In this document: positions 5,979 through 13,421 of the stretch, piece by piece
Position numbering within the stretch: position 1 is the first letter of the stretch
How the letters are laid out: each line of letters opens with the position of its first letter
NCBI GenBank assembly: GCA_900548815.1
Contig: URLR01000048.1
Coordinates: 1-14,919, forward strand
Direction: 5' to 3'
From: an uncultured Collinsella sp.
Lineage (GTDB): Bacteria > Actinomycetota > Coriobacteriia > Coriobacteriales > Coriobacteriaceae
Length of the DNA: 14,919 nt
Made by a program: the position numbers and the translations under genes
Notes under the pieces: model-generated
The model's database searches: none
What the model was told of the DNA's origin: nothing
The model's input: only the letters and a program-made list of their open reading frames with translations

Positions 5979-5987
5979 ACCGTTCAT
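5979..5987 (+). promoter_or_regulatory. Single LytTR half-site upstream of kinase 1
   Basis: ACCGTTCAT matches the LytTR consensus [TA][AC][CA]GTTN[AG][TG] at all nine positions and shares ACCGTTCA with the arcC box. No partner repeat is found 21-22 bases away; the nearest weak one (ACAGTATTT) starts 28 bases downstream. It lies in the short space after the amidohydrolase stop, about 107 bases upstream of the kinase start. Confidence 0.28.
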
Positions 5988-6016
5988 CGATGGCTTGATG
6001 TAAAACACAGTATTTG

Positions 6017-6031
6017 ATTGCATAATGCAAT
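6017..6031. promoter_or_regulatory. 15-base palindrome ATTGCAT-A-ATGCAAT
   Basis: A perfect 7+1+7 inverted repeat immediately before the terminator hairpin, containing CATAAT (6021-6026), which resembles a -10 element. It may be an operator/promoter for the kinase operon. TTGATG (5995-6000) is a candidate -35, but the 20-base spacing is long. Weak. Confidence 0.3.
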
Positions 6032-6033
6032 GG

Positions 6034-6060
6034 AGAGGGTCGCTTGCGGCCCTCTTTATT
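6034..6060 (+). terminator. Rho-independent terminator of the permease-amidohydrolase operon
   Basis: AGAGGGTCG (6034-6042) pairs with CGGCCCTCT (6047-6055, one wobble) around the tetraloop CTTG, followed by TTTATT. It lies 58 bases after the amidohydrolase stop and 33 bases before the kinase start. Kinase transcription must therefore read through it or start very close to it, so it could also act as an attenuator. Confidence 0.75.
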
Positions 6061-6081
6061 GCTATGGGGTGCGTCGGTAAG

Positions 6082-6096
6082 AAGGAGATGACGGTG
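6082..6096 (+). promoter_or_regulatory. Ribosome site deciding the kinase 1 start
   Basis: AAGGAG (6082-6087) directly abuts an ATG (6088-6090), which is too close for initiation. An in-frame GTG at 6094-6096 has the ideal 6-base spacing and is therefore preferred. Upstream in-frame ATGs at 6025 and 6064 have no ribosome site and run through or follow the terminator hairpin. Confidence 0.55.
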
Positions 6097-7479
6097 GATC
6101 TCAATAGGCTGATTCTGGGCAAGAGCTACAACTCTACCAAGGTCTTTCGTACCGCTCAGCATGTGGTTCAAGCCATTTTGCTCGGTATTGTCGTTCCGCT
6201 GCTTATCCTGCTGCTCATCTGGGATCTAACCGATAATCCCAATCCCGTTCCGGCCGTTGTCGTCATTGCCGGCTTGGTCATGCTGTGCTTCTTCTTCTCG
6301 TACGTCTTTGTCGTTCCCGACGACCTCACATCGAGCGCAACCGACCGCACGCTCGCCATCGCTTCAAAAATATTCGCCTACACGTCGCGCGGCCTTACGC
6401 CCGAAGCTGCCCTGGGCGCCTCTAAGATCATCCTGTCCGAAACTATCGCCTCTGCCATCTGCTTTACCGACGGCAAGCAGGTGTTGGCAAGCTGGGGCGA
6501 GGACTCGGCAAAATGCCCCGCGGGCACCCCGGTGGTGCTGCGGACTACGCTCAACGTGATCAACAGCGGTGAGCAAAGCGTGTTCTCGCGCGATGCCTCG
6601 ACCGAGACAGGTGGCTACTTTCCGCGCCTGCGCGCCGGTATTGTCGCACCGCTTACCGTGCGCGGGCATTGCGTGGGCACGCTCGAGCTGTATTATCCCC
6701 GTCTGAGCAGCATCGATATGCGCCAGACGGCGCTTGCCTCGGGCTTTGCCGACCTCATTTCCACGCAGCTTGCGAGCTTTGAGCTCGAGCGCCAGGACGA
6801 GCTTACGGCCCGCGTGGAGCTGCGCGCCTTGCAATCGCAGGTCGATCCTCATTTTCTGTTTAACACCATCAGCACCATCGTGTCGCTCGTTCGAACCGAG
6901 CCCGACAAGGCGCGATCGCTGCTGATCGACTTCTCCAATTACTATCGTCAGACGCTTTCTGATTCCGATACGCTCACCACGCTCGAGCACGAGGTGGAAC
7001 AGGGTACTCGTTATATCAATCTTATGCAGGCCCGGTATGGCGACGGCCGTTTGCGCGTCTCGGTCGATATCGACTTTGAGGTGCGCGATTGCATGGTGCC
7101 GCCGTTTATCTTGCAGCCGTTGCTCGAAAACTGCATCAAACACGCGCAGCGCGAGACCGAGCCGCTTTCTATTCGTGTTAGGGCTTTCGAGACCGATGAC
7201 GGTTTGGAGATCATCGTCGAGGACGATGGCATCGGTATGAGCGAAGAGGTCTGCGCGCATCTGTTTGAGCAGCATCGCCTGGAGGAGCCCGAGAGCATTA
7301 CCGCCGACGGCTCCATCAAACGAGGCTGCGGCTTGGCGCTCTTCAACGTGCTTCAGCGCATCCATTTCTTTTACGGAGAAGATTCTGGCATGCGCGTGAA
7401 GTCCCAGGAGGGCGTTGGCACGCAGGTCATCGTCGAGCTGAACGGCGAGCCGCATGAGCCGGCGCCGTTGACGGCGTAG
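6094..7479 (+). CDS. LytS-type sensor histidine kinase (pair 1)
   Basis: A 461-residue membrane sensor kinase of the His_kinase (PF06580)/LytS group. Two helices (about 24-43 and 53-74) form a hairpin with a very short outside loop. A GAF-like domain follows (about 85-225, ending in GTLELYYPR), then the phosphoacceptor region VDPHFLFN with His253, and an ATPase domain with N-box Asn346 in LLENCIKH and G1 box DDGIGM (about 377-382). The usual multi-helix LytS sensor is missing, so the signal is probably sensed in the membrane or by the cytoplasmic GAF-like domain. It should phosphorylate the regulator encoded 38 bases downstream. It lies right after the permease-amidohydrolase operon and is closely similar to the second kinase at 12006-13349. 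The start is uncertain by two codons (ATG 6088 or GTG 6094). Confidence 0.93.
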   Translation: MDLNRLILGKSYNSTKVFRTAQHVVQAILLGIVVPLLILLLIWDLTDNPNPVPAVVVIAGLVMLCFFFSYVFVVPDDLTSSATDRTLAIASKIFAYTSRGLTPEAALGASKIILSETIASAICFTDGKQVLASWGEDSAKCPAGTPVVLRTTLNVINSGEQSVFSRDASTETGGYFPRLRAGIVAPLTVRGHCVGTLELYYPRLSSIDMRQTALASGFADLISTQLASFELERQDELTARVELRALQSQVDPHFLFNTISTIVSLVRTEPDKARSLLIDFSNYYRQTLSDSDTLTTLEHEVEQGTRYINLMQARYGDGRLRVSVDIDFEVRDCMVPPFILQPLLENCIKHAQRETEPLSIRVRAFETDDGLEIIVEDDGIGMSEEVCAHLFEQHRLEEPESITADGSIKRGCGLALFNVLQRIHFFYGEDSGMRVKSQEGVGTQVIVELNGEPHEPAPLTA

Positions 7480-7517
7480 CACGCGGTTGGATTGAGAGAA
7501 AAAGAGGGGAAGCACAT

Positions 7518-8252
7518 ATGTCCGAAGGCTGGAACATCTTGGTGGTTGATGACGAGCCTCCCATTAGGGCTGAGCTACGCTATCTGTTGGAAAAGGATGC
7601 GCGTGTGGGTCAGATTGCCGAGGCGGGCAATGTCACCGAAGCCGTGGAGTCGATTCTGTCGAACAAGCCCGACGTGCTGTTTTTAGACATTACCATGCCC
7701 GGTCGCTCGGGAATTGAGCTTGCCGAGACGCTGCAGAACCTAAAGACGCCGCCGGTGGTTGTGTTTGTGACAGCGTTTGCCGAATTTGCCGCCGATGCGT
7801 ATAACCTCGATGCGGTCGACTATGTCGTCAAGCCGGTCGAGGACGCACGCCTGTCAAAGGCACTCGACAAGATCGAGGCAGCCTTGGGTGCCCGTCGTGT
7901 TATCCATGCTCCGCGCCAACCTTTGCGTCTGACGGTGGACCGCGGGGGCAAAAAGGTGTTCATTCCCGCCGCAGACGTCTGCTACTTTGAGGCGCGCGCC
8001 GATTTTTGCAACGCCATCTGCGCCGAGGGAACGTACCTGATCAATGAGTCGATCTCTTCGCTCGAGCGTCGCTTGGACTCCGAGGGCTTTATTCGCGTTC
8101 ATCGCAGCTACCTGGTCAATTTGGAAGACGTGCACAATGTTGAGATTGGCTCCACGGGGTTGATGGAGCTCAGGCTCGACCGCGTGAACTCGACGGTACC
8201 GGTGTCCCGTCGTCGTGCCGCCGAGGTCAAGTCGCACCTGGGGCTTGCGTAA
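7518..8252 (+). CDS. LytTR-family response regulator (pair 1)
   Basis: A 244-residue two-domain DNA-binding regulator. The receiver domain (about 5-122) has acidic residues Asp11-Asp12, phosphoacceptor Asp57 in FLDITMPG, Thr85 and Lys105 in VVKPVED, so it should be phosphorylatable. The LytTR output domain (about 137-243) contains the typical FIRVHRSYLVNL segment (191-202) and ends in VPVSRRRAAEVK. LytTR proteins bind pairs of 9-base direct repeats one face apart; such a pair is present ahead of the permease (2941-2970). The ribosome site is GAGGGGA, 8 bases before the ATG. It forms a two-gene operon with kinase 1. About half of its receiver segment around the KP motif is identical to the second regulator, so cross-talk is possible. 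No terminator is seen directly after it. Confidence 0.94.
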   Translation: MSEGWNILVVDDEPPIRAELRYLLEKDARVGQIAEAGNVTEAVESILSNKPDVLFLDITMPGRSGIELAETLQNLKTPPVVVFVTAFAEFAADAYNLDAVDYVVKPVEDARLSKALDKIEAALGARRVIHAPRQPLRLTVDRGGKKVFIPAADVCYFEARADFCNAICAEGTYLINESISSLERRLDSEGFIRVHRSYLVNLEDVHNVEIGSTGLMELRLDRVNSTVPVSRRRAAEVKSHLGLA

Positions 8253-8285
8253 GAGGCTTGCATGCCGTCGTTTACCATCGCAGGT

Positions 8286-8312
8286 TTGGCATGGGCGCGC
8301 GGTGGGCATAAT
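8286..8312 (+). promoter_or_regulatory. Candidate promoter of the phospholipase C family gene
   Basis: TTGGCA (8286-8291) and CATAAT (8307-8312), 15 bases apart, lie 32 bases before the start codon at 8345. The hexamers are good (5 of 6 each) but the spacing is short. Confidence 0.35.
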
Positions 8313-8344
8313 GGGTGGCATCGAATGAAATCGAAAGGATCATT

Positions 8345-9289
8345 ATGCCCGCGCTTATCACCCATCATCTGTTTGGCGAGGAAAGCATCGACCGTCTTCC
8401 GCAGGGCGTCATCACGTCCGATGAAGAGCGCATTGCCTTTATCTTGGGCAACCAAGGCCCCGACCCGTTTTTCTTTCACATTCTGACACCGCGTGTTTCC
8501 GACTGCACGCTGCTGGCGCAGGTCATGCATCGGTCGCGTATGTCTCGCCAGTTCGCGTGCCTGCGCGACGGCGTGTCGCATCTGCTGCCGCGCGACGCCA
8601 GCTTGGGTCGCGCCTTTGCGCTGGGCCTGCTGTCTCATTACGTGCTCGACCGCAACGCCCATCCCTTTGTCTATGAGCAGCAGTTTGGCATCGTGGAGTC
8701 CGATTCAGAGCTTGAGGATTCGAGCAGTCAGGTCCATGCCGTGATCGAGAGCGACCTGGATGTACTGATGCTGCAGCTTAAACGCGATGGCGCTACGGTC
8801 GACGATTACCCGCCGGCGGGCGAGATCGTCACTACCGATCGCATCAATCGCGTGGCCGGCGTGCTGATGAGCTATGTTGCCGGACGCGTGTACGGCATTG
8901 ACATTCCGGCGGGGGAGTACGGTGCTGCCGTTGCCAATATGCAGCGACTTTACCGCGCGATTGAGCCGGCCGGCTCCGCAAAGACGCGCGCGATCTCGCT
9001 GGTTGAGGGCTTGGTGCACGACTACTCGCTGCTCGACGGCCTTGCCCATCGCGTGACGACGGAGCTGCCCGAGCGCACCGGTAACCTGGGCCATCTGACA
9101 TGGAAGAATCCCTTTACCGACGAGGTCTCGAACGAGAGTTTCCCCGAGGTCTTTGATCGCGCGCTGGTCGATTACGAGCGCACGGTCGCACGTTTTATCG
9201 AGACCGGCGACATGGATGCCGTGACCGGCCATATCAACTACAGCGGTCGCGTACTCAATGCCGATGAGGAGTTCGACCGCGAGGAATAG
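8345..9289 (+). CDS. Zinc-dependent phospholipase C family protein
   Basis: A 314-residue protein with the hallmarks of the Zn_dep_PLPC family (PF00882): His7-His8 near the N-terminus, GNQGPDPF (Asp40), SHYVLDRNAHP (His98, Asp102, His106) and a later His131-x3-Glu135-x3-Asp139 cluster. These are the positions that hold zinc in secreted phospholipases C. Unlike the toxins, it has no signal peptide or membrane helix, so it is likely cytoplasmic. Many gut Firmicutes and Actinobacteria carry such uncharacterised homologues, and enzyme activity on phospholipid is not shown. The start at 8345 is set by AAAGGA five bases upstream. It appears monocistronic, between regulator 1 and the MFS transporter. 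Confidence 0.85.
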   Translation: MPALITHHLFGEESIDRLPQGVITSDEERIAFILGNQGPDPFFFHILTPRVSDCTLLAQVMHRSRMSRQFACLRDGVSHLLPRDASLGRAFALGLLSHYVLDRNAHPFVYEQQFGIVESDSELEDSSSQVHAVIESDLDVLMLQLKRDGATVDDYPPAGEIVTTDRINRVAGVLMSYVAGRVYGIDIPAGEYGAAVANMQRLYRAIEPAGSAKTRAISLVEGLVHDYSLLDGLAHRVTTELPERTGNLGHLTWKNPFTDEVSNESFPEVFDRALVDYERTVARFIETGDMDAVTGHINYSGRVLNADEEFDREE

Positions 9290-9390
9290 GGCCTGTGCGT
9301 GCCCCTTTGCCGAATCCTTACCGGCGGTTCTGGACAATTGGGGTACGATGAACTAACTGCATATCGGGCGAACACGAAGGGTCCCTGTCC

Positions 9391-10650
9391 ATGAAATACA
9401 CCAAGCTCGAGCGCAACTGGGTTATGTACGATGTGGGCAATTCGGCGCTCGTGCTGCTCAATACCTCGGTGGTGCCCATTTACTTTAACGCCATCAATAC
9501 CGGTGCTTCCTCGGCCGACCTGGTGGTCGCTTGGGGCAACGCACAGACGATTGCCTCGCTGGTCATCGCCATGCTCATGCCCATTCTGGGCGCGCTTGCC
9601 GACTACGCCGGCAACAAGATCAAGTTCTTCTTGGGCTTCTTCCTCACGGGCCTGGTGCTTTGTCTGGCGCAGGCTATCCCAATGTCCGCCATGGCATTTT
9701 TGACCGTGTACGTGCTGTGCACCATCGGTCTTAACTCTTCTATGACGTTCTACGACGCCATGCTGCCCGACATTACCACCGACGAGCGCATGGACGCCGT
9801 GTCCAGCTCGGGCTATGCCTGGGGCTACATCGGTTCCACCGTGCCGTTCGTCATCTGCCTGGCGCTCATCATGGGTGGCCCCGCTCTTGGTGTCCCCACC
9901 ATGCTGGCAACGCGTCTGTCGTTTATCATCACCGGTGCCTGGTGGCTCATCTTTACCCTGCCGCTCTTTCGCACCTATAAGCAAAAGTACGGTCGCGAGC
10001 GCGGTCCCGAGGACACCATCGGCCACATCGTGGGCGGTGTGTTCTCCGAGGTCGGACACACCATGCGCGAGATCGCCCACAACAAGACCGTGCTGGTCTA
10101 CATGATCGCGTTCTTCTTCTATATCGACGGTGTGCACACGGTCATTTCCATGGCAACCAGCTACGGATCGGCCTTGGGCATCGATTCGACCCAGTTGGTC
10201 CTGGCGTTGCTCGTCACGCAGTTCGTGGCCTTTCCGTCCGCCATCATCTACGGCAAGCTTGCCGGACGCGTGGGCACGCTCAACATGATCTTGGTGGCAG
10301 TCGCCGCCTATATGGGCATTGTGCTGTTCGCCGCGTTCTTCCTAAAGACCGCCTTTGAATTCTGGGTGCTTGCCATTATGGTCGGCCTGTTCCAGGGCGG
10401 CGTGCAGGCGCTCAGCCGTAGCTACTTTGGCCGCATTATCCCCAAGGAAAAGTCCAACGAGTACTACGGCTTCTTTGACATCTTCGGTCGTTATGCAAGC
10501 GTTATGGGCACCTTCCTGGTGTCGGTCGTCACCTCGCTGACCGGCAACCCGTCGCTGGGCGTCCTTTCCATTGGTGTGCTGCTGGTCGTTGGCTTTATGC
10601 TGCTGGTCCGCCTGTCCCGCATGACTCGGGCGGCAGAGCATGCCGCATAG
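9391..10650 (+). CDS. MFS transporter, UMF1 (Atg22-like) family
   Basis: A 419-residue membrane protein of the major facilitator superfamily, UMF1/Atg22-like group. Family motifs in order: NWVMYDVGNSA (9-19), FYDAMLPDI (120-128), SSGYAWGYIGS, the second-half helix FFFYIDGVHT (241-250), QGGVQALSRSYFG (335-347) and FFDIFGRYASVMG. About 12 helices with a cytoplasmic loop in the middle (about 190-230). The eukaryotic relative Atg22 exports amino acids from the vacuole; bacterial members have no settled substrate. GAAGGG, 9 bases before the ATG, is the ribosome site. No partner gene is obvious. A terminator-like hairpin follows at 10765-10800, 114 bases after the stop. Confidence 0.92.
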   Translation: MKYTKLERNWVMYDVGNSALVLLNTSVVPIYFNAINTGASSADLVVAWGNAQTIASLVIAMLMPILGALADYAGNKIKFFLGFFLTGLVLCLAQAIPMSAMAFLTVYVLCTIGLNSSMTFYDAMLPDITTDERMDAVSSSGYAWGYIGSTVPFVICLALIMGGPALGVPTMLATRLSFIITGAWWLIFTLPLFRTYKQKYGRERGPEDTIGHIVGGVFSEVGHTMREIAHNKTVLVYMIAFFFYIDGVHTVISMATSYGSALGIDSTQLVLALLVTQFVAFPSAIIYGKLAGRVGTLNMILVAVAAYMGIVLFAAFFLKTAFEFWVLAIMVGLFQGGVQALSRSYFGRIIPKEKSNEYYGFFDIFGRYASVMGTFLVSVVTSLTGNPSLGVLSIGVLLVVGFMLLVRLSRMTRAAEHAA

Positions 10651-10742
10651 GAGCGAGCGGCTATTGTGCCTGTCCACGGTACTCTTTTGGGGTTATCCGC
10701 AATAAACATTGCGACTTGCGAGCAATGATTTGCCCAAGTGGG

Positions 10743-10748
10743 TATGAT
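10743..10748 (+). promoter_or_regulatory. Candidate -10 element ahead of the glycosyltransferase
   Basis: TATGAT matches 5 of 6 -10 positions. No -35 with standard spacing is seen (TTGCGA at 10716-10721 is 21 bases away). Just upstream, CATTGC (10707-10712) and GCAATG (10722-10727) form an inverted repeat that could be an operator. If real, transcription would start near 10755, directly before the hairpin at 10765. Confidence 0.3.
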
Positions 10749-10764
10749 GGAATCAGCTAGGTCG

Positions 10765-10800
10765 CGGGGCGTCGCCTGTGTTTGGCGGCGTCCCGTTTTT
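10765..10800 (+). terminator. Rho-independent terminator or leader attenuator
   Basis: CGGGGCGTCGCC (10765-10776) pairs with GGCGGCGTCCCG (10784-10795) over 12 bp with two wobbles and a 7-base loop, followed by TTTTT (10796-10800). It ends only 21 bases before the glycosyltransferase start. It either terminates the MFS transcript or, if the TATGAT at 10743 is a real promoter, lies in the leader of the glycosyltransferase-kinase operon and could attenuate it. Confidence 0.75.
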
Positions 10801-10821
10801 GTGTTGCAGGGAGGGTAAGGC

Positions 10822-12009
10822 ATGAACGCCACGGTCGTGATTCCAACGTATTGGGCGGGCGATGACGCTTGCGCAAACGCCCCTGGCACCTATGACCATT
10901 CGACGCGACTCAACGCCGACAATCCCGAACTCGACCGCTGCCTGGCCTCGCTTGAGCAGGTACGTGACATCCCGCGCATCATCCTTTTGGTGGTCTGTCC
11001 CGTTTCTGCCACAGCCGATGTGTCGCTGCGCGTGCACGAGATTGTCGACGCGCATCCCACGCTCAAGGTCACCGTTGTCACCAACACCCAGGCCTCGCGC
11101 ATCGCAGACCGGGTTGCTCAGATCGCGCCCAAGGGTTCGGGCGAGTGCGTGAGCCTGCGAGGCTACGGCGCCATCCGCAACATGGGGCTAGCCTGTGCCG
11201 CTGTGCTGGGGCATGACGCGGTTATCTTTTTGGATGACGATGAGACTGTCATCGACGCCGACTTTATGAAGCGCGCGACCTATGCGTTGGGGCAGCAGAC
11301 GCGTCAGGGCTTGCCGATCTTGGTCAAGAGCGGCTATTTCTACGATCGCGACGGCTCGCCGCTGGCTCCCACGGACAAGGCGGGCATCTGCCACCGTTGG
11401 TGGACCAAGCGCATCGAGTTCAACCGTTGGATGAAAAAGGCGCTCTCGGGCACCCGCATCTCGCGCTCCAACTACGTGTGCGGCGGCCTGATGGCCCTGC
11501 ACGTCCGCGCCTTTACGCGTGTGGCCTTTGACCCGTTTATCACCCGCGGCGAGGACTTGGATTACCTCTTTAACATGCGCATGTTTGGCTACGACGTGTG
11601 GTTCGATAACGAGTGGACCGTGCGCTATCTGCCTCCGGAGTCCGAAAAGCGCTCACCGCGCTTTATGCAGGATGTATACCGTTGGTACTACGAACGGGCC
11701 AAGTTGACATTCGCCGCGCATCAAAAGGAGCTCATTCCCGTTACGGCGGCATCACTCATGCCCTACCCGGGCCCGTGGATTTCGCGCGAGCTCGACGACC
11801 GCGTGCGCAAGACCGCTATGGTCCGCAGCGTGTTTACCCGCGAGCATGAGGGCTACCTGCGCATCTGGCGCCATGGTATCGGCGAGGCAAGGGCCTATGC
11901 GCGCCAAAACGCTGCAAGCTACCTGCGTTTCCAGAGCTTTTGGCCCAAGATCATGGACGGGCTTTGGCGTGACGCACAACTGATCAGTATCCTGGAGGGG
12001 GCCGAATGA
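10822..12009 (+). CDS. GT-A type (family 2-like) glycosyltransferase
   Basis: A 395-residue soluble glycosyltransferase. The N-terminus MNATVVIPTY is the classic nucleotide-binding start of a GT-A fold. Asp138-Asp139-Asp140 in FLDDDETV is the metal/nucleotide-sugar DXD motif, and RGEDLDY (242-248) supplies the candidate acceptor-side acidic residues. No membrane helix is seen. The donor and acceptor are unknown. The region between the first strand and the DDD motif includes an insertion with CVSLRGYGAIRNMGL, which resembles the usual RNxG loop before DXD. The ribosome site GGAGGG is 6 bases before the ATG. Its TGA overlaps the ATG of the second histidine kinase (ATGA), so the two are translationally coupled; a cell-surface glycan role under that system is a reasonable inference. 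Confidence 0.85.
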   Translation: MNATVVIPTYWAGDDACANAPGTYDHSTRLNADNPELDRCLASLEQVRDIPRIILLVVCPVSATADVSLRVHEIVDAHPTLKVTVVTNTQASRIADRVAQIAPKGSGECVSLRGYGAIRNMGLACAAVLGHDAVIFLDDDETVIDADFMKRATYALGQQTRQGLPILVKSGYFYDRDGSPLAPTDKAGICHRWWTKRIEFNRWMKKALSGTRISRSNYVCGGLMALHVRAFTRVAFDPFITRGEDLDYLFNMRMFGYDVWFDNEWTVRYLPPESEKRSPRFMQDVYRWYYERAKLTFAAHQKELIPVTAASLMPYPGPWISRELDDRVRKTAMVRSVFTREHEGYLRIWRHGIGEARAYARQNAASYLRFQSFWPKIMDGLWRDAQLISILEGAE

Positions 12010-13349
12010 TCGACCGCCGCGCCCAGCGCGATAGTTCAATATCAATCTTTCGCATCATTGCCGTTGCCTGCGCCATTTGCGTGCTGGTGTACTTTATTTT
12101 TGCCTTGGTGACCGGTATCGAGCCGATCGCCACGGTGATTGCCTGCGCGCTGCTGTGCATCTTTCTGTGCATCTTTATCTTTTTGACGCTCAATCCCGAT
12201 TCGGTGCGCTCCCAGTACACCGAGGAGACGCTCTCGGTGGCCTCGGCCATGCTCGAGGACATTAAGGGCGGTCTGACGCAGGAGTCGGCGCGTTTGGTGT
12301 GCCGGCGCATTTTGCCCGAGACGCGCGCCATGACGGTGGCCATCACCGACGAGGGCAACGTGCTTGCCTGCGCGGGAGAGTTTGAGGAAAAACTACTGCC
12401 AGATTCTCCCATCCACACGCTTGCCACACGCTACGTTATCGAACATGGCATCGTGCAGTCGTTCAACCGTATGGTGGATGTCGTGGGCTCGGACGGCTCG
12501 CACAACCAAGTTCCCGCCGGCATTATCGCCCCCATCAAGGTAGGCGATCGTACCGTCGGCACGCTCAAGTTCTACTACAAGACCCCGCGCGCCGTCGACC
12601 GTACCCAGTACGCGCTTGCCTCGGGCTTTGCCGAGATCTTGTCCACGCAGCTCGCCATCCACGAGCTCGAGGTGCAAAAGGAACTCACAGCGCGCGCCGA
12701 GGTGCGTGCACTGCAGGCGCAGATTAACCCGCACTTCCTGTTCAACACGCTGAACACCATTGCATCGTTTACGCGCACCGATCCGCTGCGGGCCCGCGAA
12801 CTGCTTCGTGAGTTCTCATCGTTCTATCGTGCCACGCTCGACAACTCGGGATCGCTTATTCCGGTCTCGCGCGAGGTCGCACAGACCAAGCGCTACCTTA
12901 CCTTTGAGAAGGCCCGCTTTGGCGAGGACCGCGTGCTTGCGACGTTCGATGTGTCCGAGGACGTGGAAGATACGCTGGTGCCGGCGTTCGTGATCCAGCC
13001 GATTGTCGAGAACGCCGTACGTCATGGTATGGGCGATGACGACGCCCTGAGGATCGACGTGACCGTTCACCAAGACGGCGAGGATGCAATCTTGATTGCC
13101 GTGGCCGATAATGGCGTGGGCATGGATGAGGGTACCGCCGCCAGACTGTTTGACGAGCGCTCTGCCCGTCCCGACGCCAGCTCTCCCCAGGGTGGCGGCG
13201 CCGGTGTGGCCATGCACAATATTTCGGAGCGCATCCATCGCTTTTATGGGCCGCACTCCTATACGCGTGTCGAATCGGCGCCGGGCAAGGGCACCAAAGT
13301 GCTCCTTCATCTTGATTTGTCAGAGAGCATCTTTGACATTCAAGAGTAA
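12006..13349 (+). CDS. LytS-type sensor histidine kinase (pair 2)
   Basis: A 447-residue sensor kinase paralogous to the one at 6094-7479. Two helices (about 14-36 and 40-62) with almost no outside loop, a GAF-like domain (about 70-200, ending in GTLKFYYK), phosphoacceptor His243 in INPHFLFN, N-box Asn336 in IVENAVRHG and G1 box ADNGVGM (about 367-373), then a Gly-rich GGGAGVAMHN lid region. The linker LASGFAEILSTQLA and ELTARAEVRALQ segments are nearly identical to kinase 1, so they share recent ancestry. The GAF-like parts differ more, suggesting different signals. The start overlaps the glycosyltransferase stop by four bases and has GGAGGGG five bases upstream. The regulator follows 72 bases later. 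Confidence 0.93.
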   Translation: MIDRRAQRDSSISIFRIIAVACAICVLVYFIFALVTGIEPIATVIACALLCIFLCIFIFLTLNPDSVRSQYTEETLSVASAMLEDIKGGLTQESARLVCRRILPETRAMTVAITDEGNVLACAGEFEEKLLPDSPIHTLATRYVIEHGIVQSFNRMVDVVGSDGSHNQVPAGIIAPIKVGDRTVGTLKFYYKTPRAVDRTQYALASGFAEILSTQLAIHELEVQKELTARAEVRALQAQINPHFLFNTLNTIASFTRTDPLRARELLREFSSFYRATLDNSGSLIPVSREVAQTKRYLTFEKARFGEDRVLATFDVSEDVEDTLVPAFVIQPIVENAVRHGMGDDDALRIDVTVHQDGEDAILIAVADNGVGMDEGTAARLFDERSARPDASSPQGGGAGVAMHNISERIHRFYGPHSYTRVESAPGKGTKVLLHLDLSESIFDIQE

Positions 13350-13421
13350 AATAAAAGGCTACGGGCTCAACGTCATGCGACGGATGCCCGGCGTAGTTAG
13401 TTGACGAAAGGTTTTATCCCT

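Noticed and set aside
4650..6122. 490-codon minus-strand open frame opposite the amidohydrolase
   Set aside because: Same mirror effect; Val/Gly/Asp/Leu-rich and unrecognisable, whereas the plus strand has a complete enzyme.
6364..7515. 383-codon minus-strand open frame opposite kinase 1
   Set aside because: Unrecognisable translation opposite a complete kinase with all catalytic motifs.
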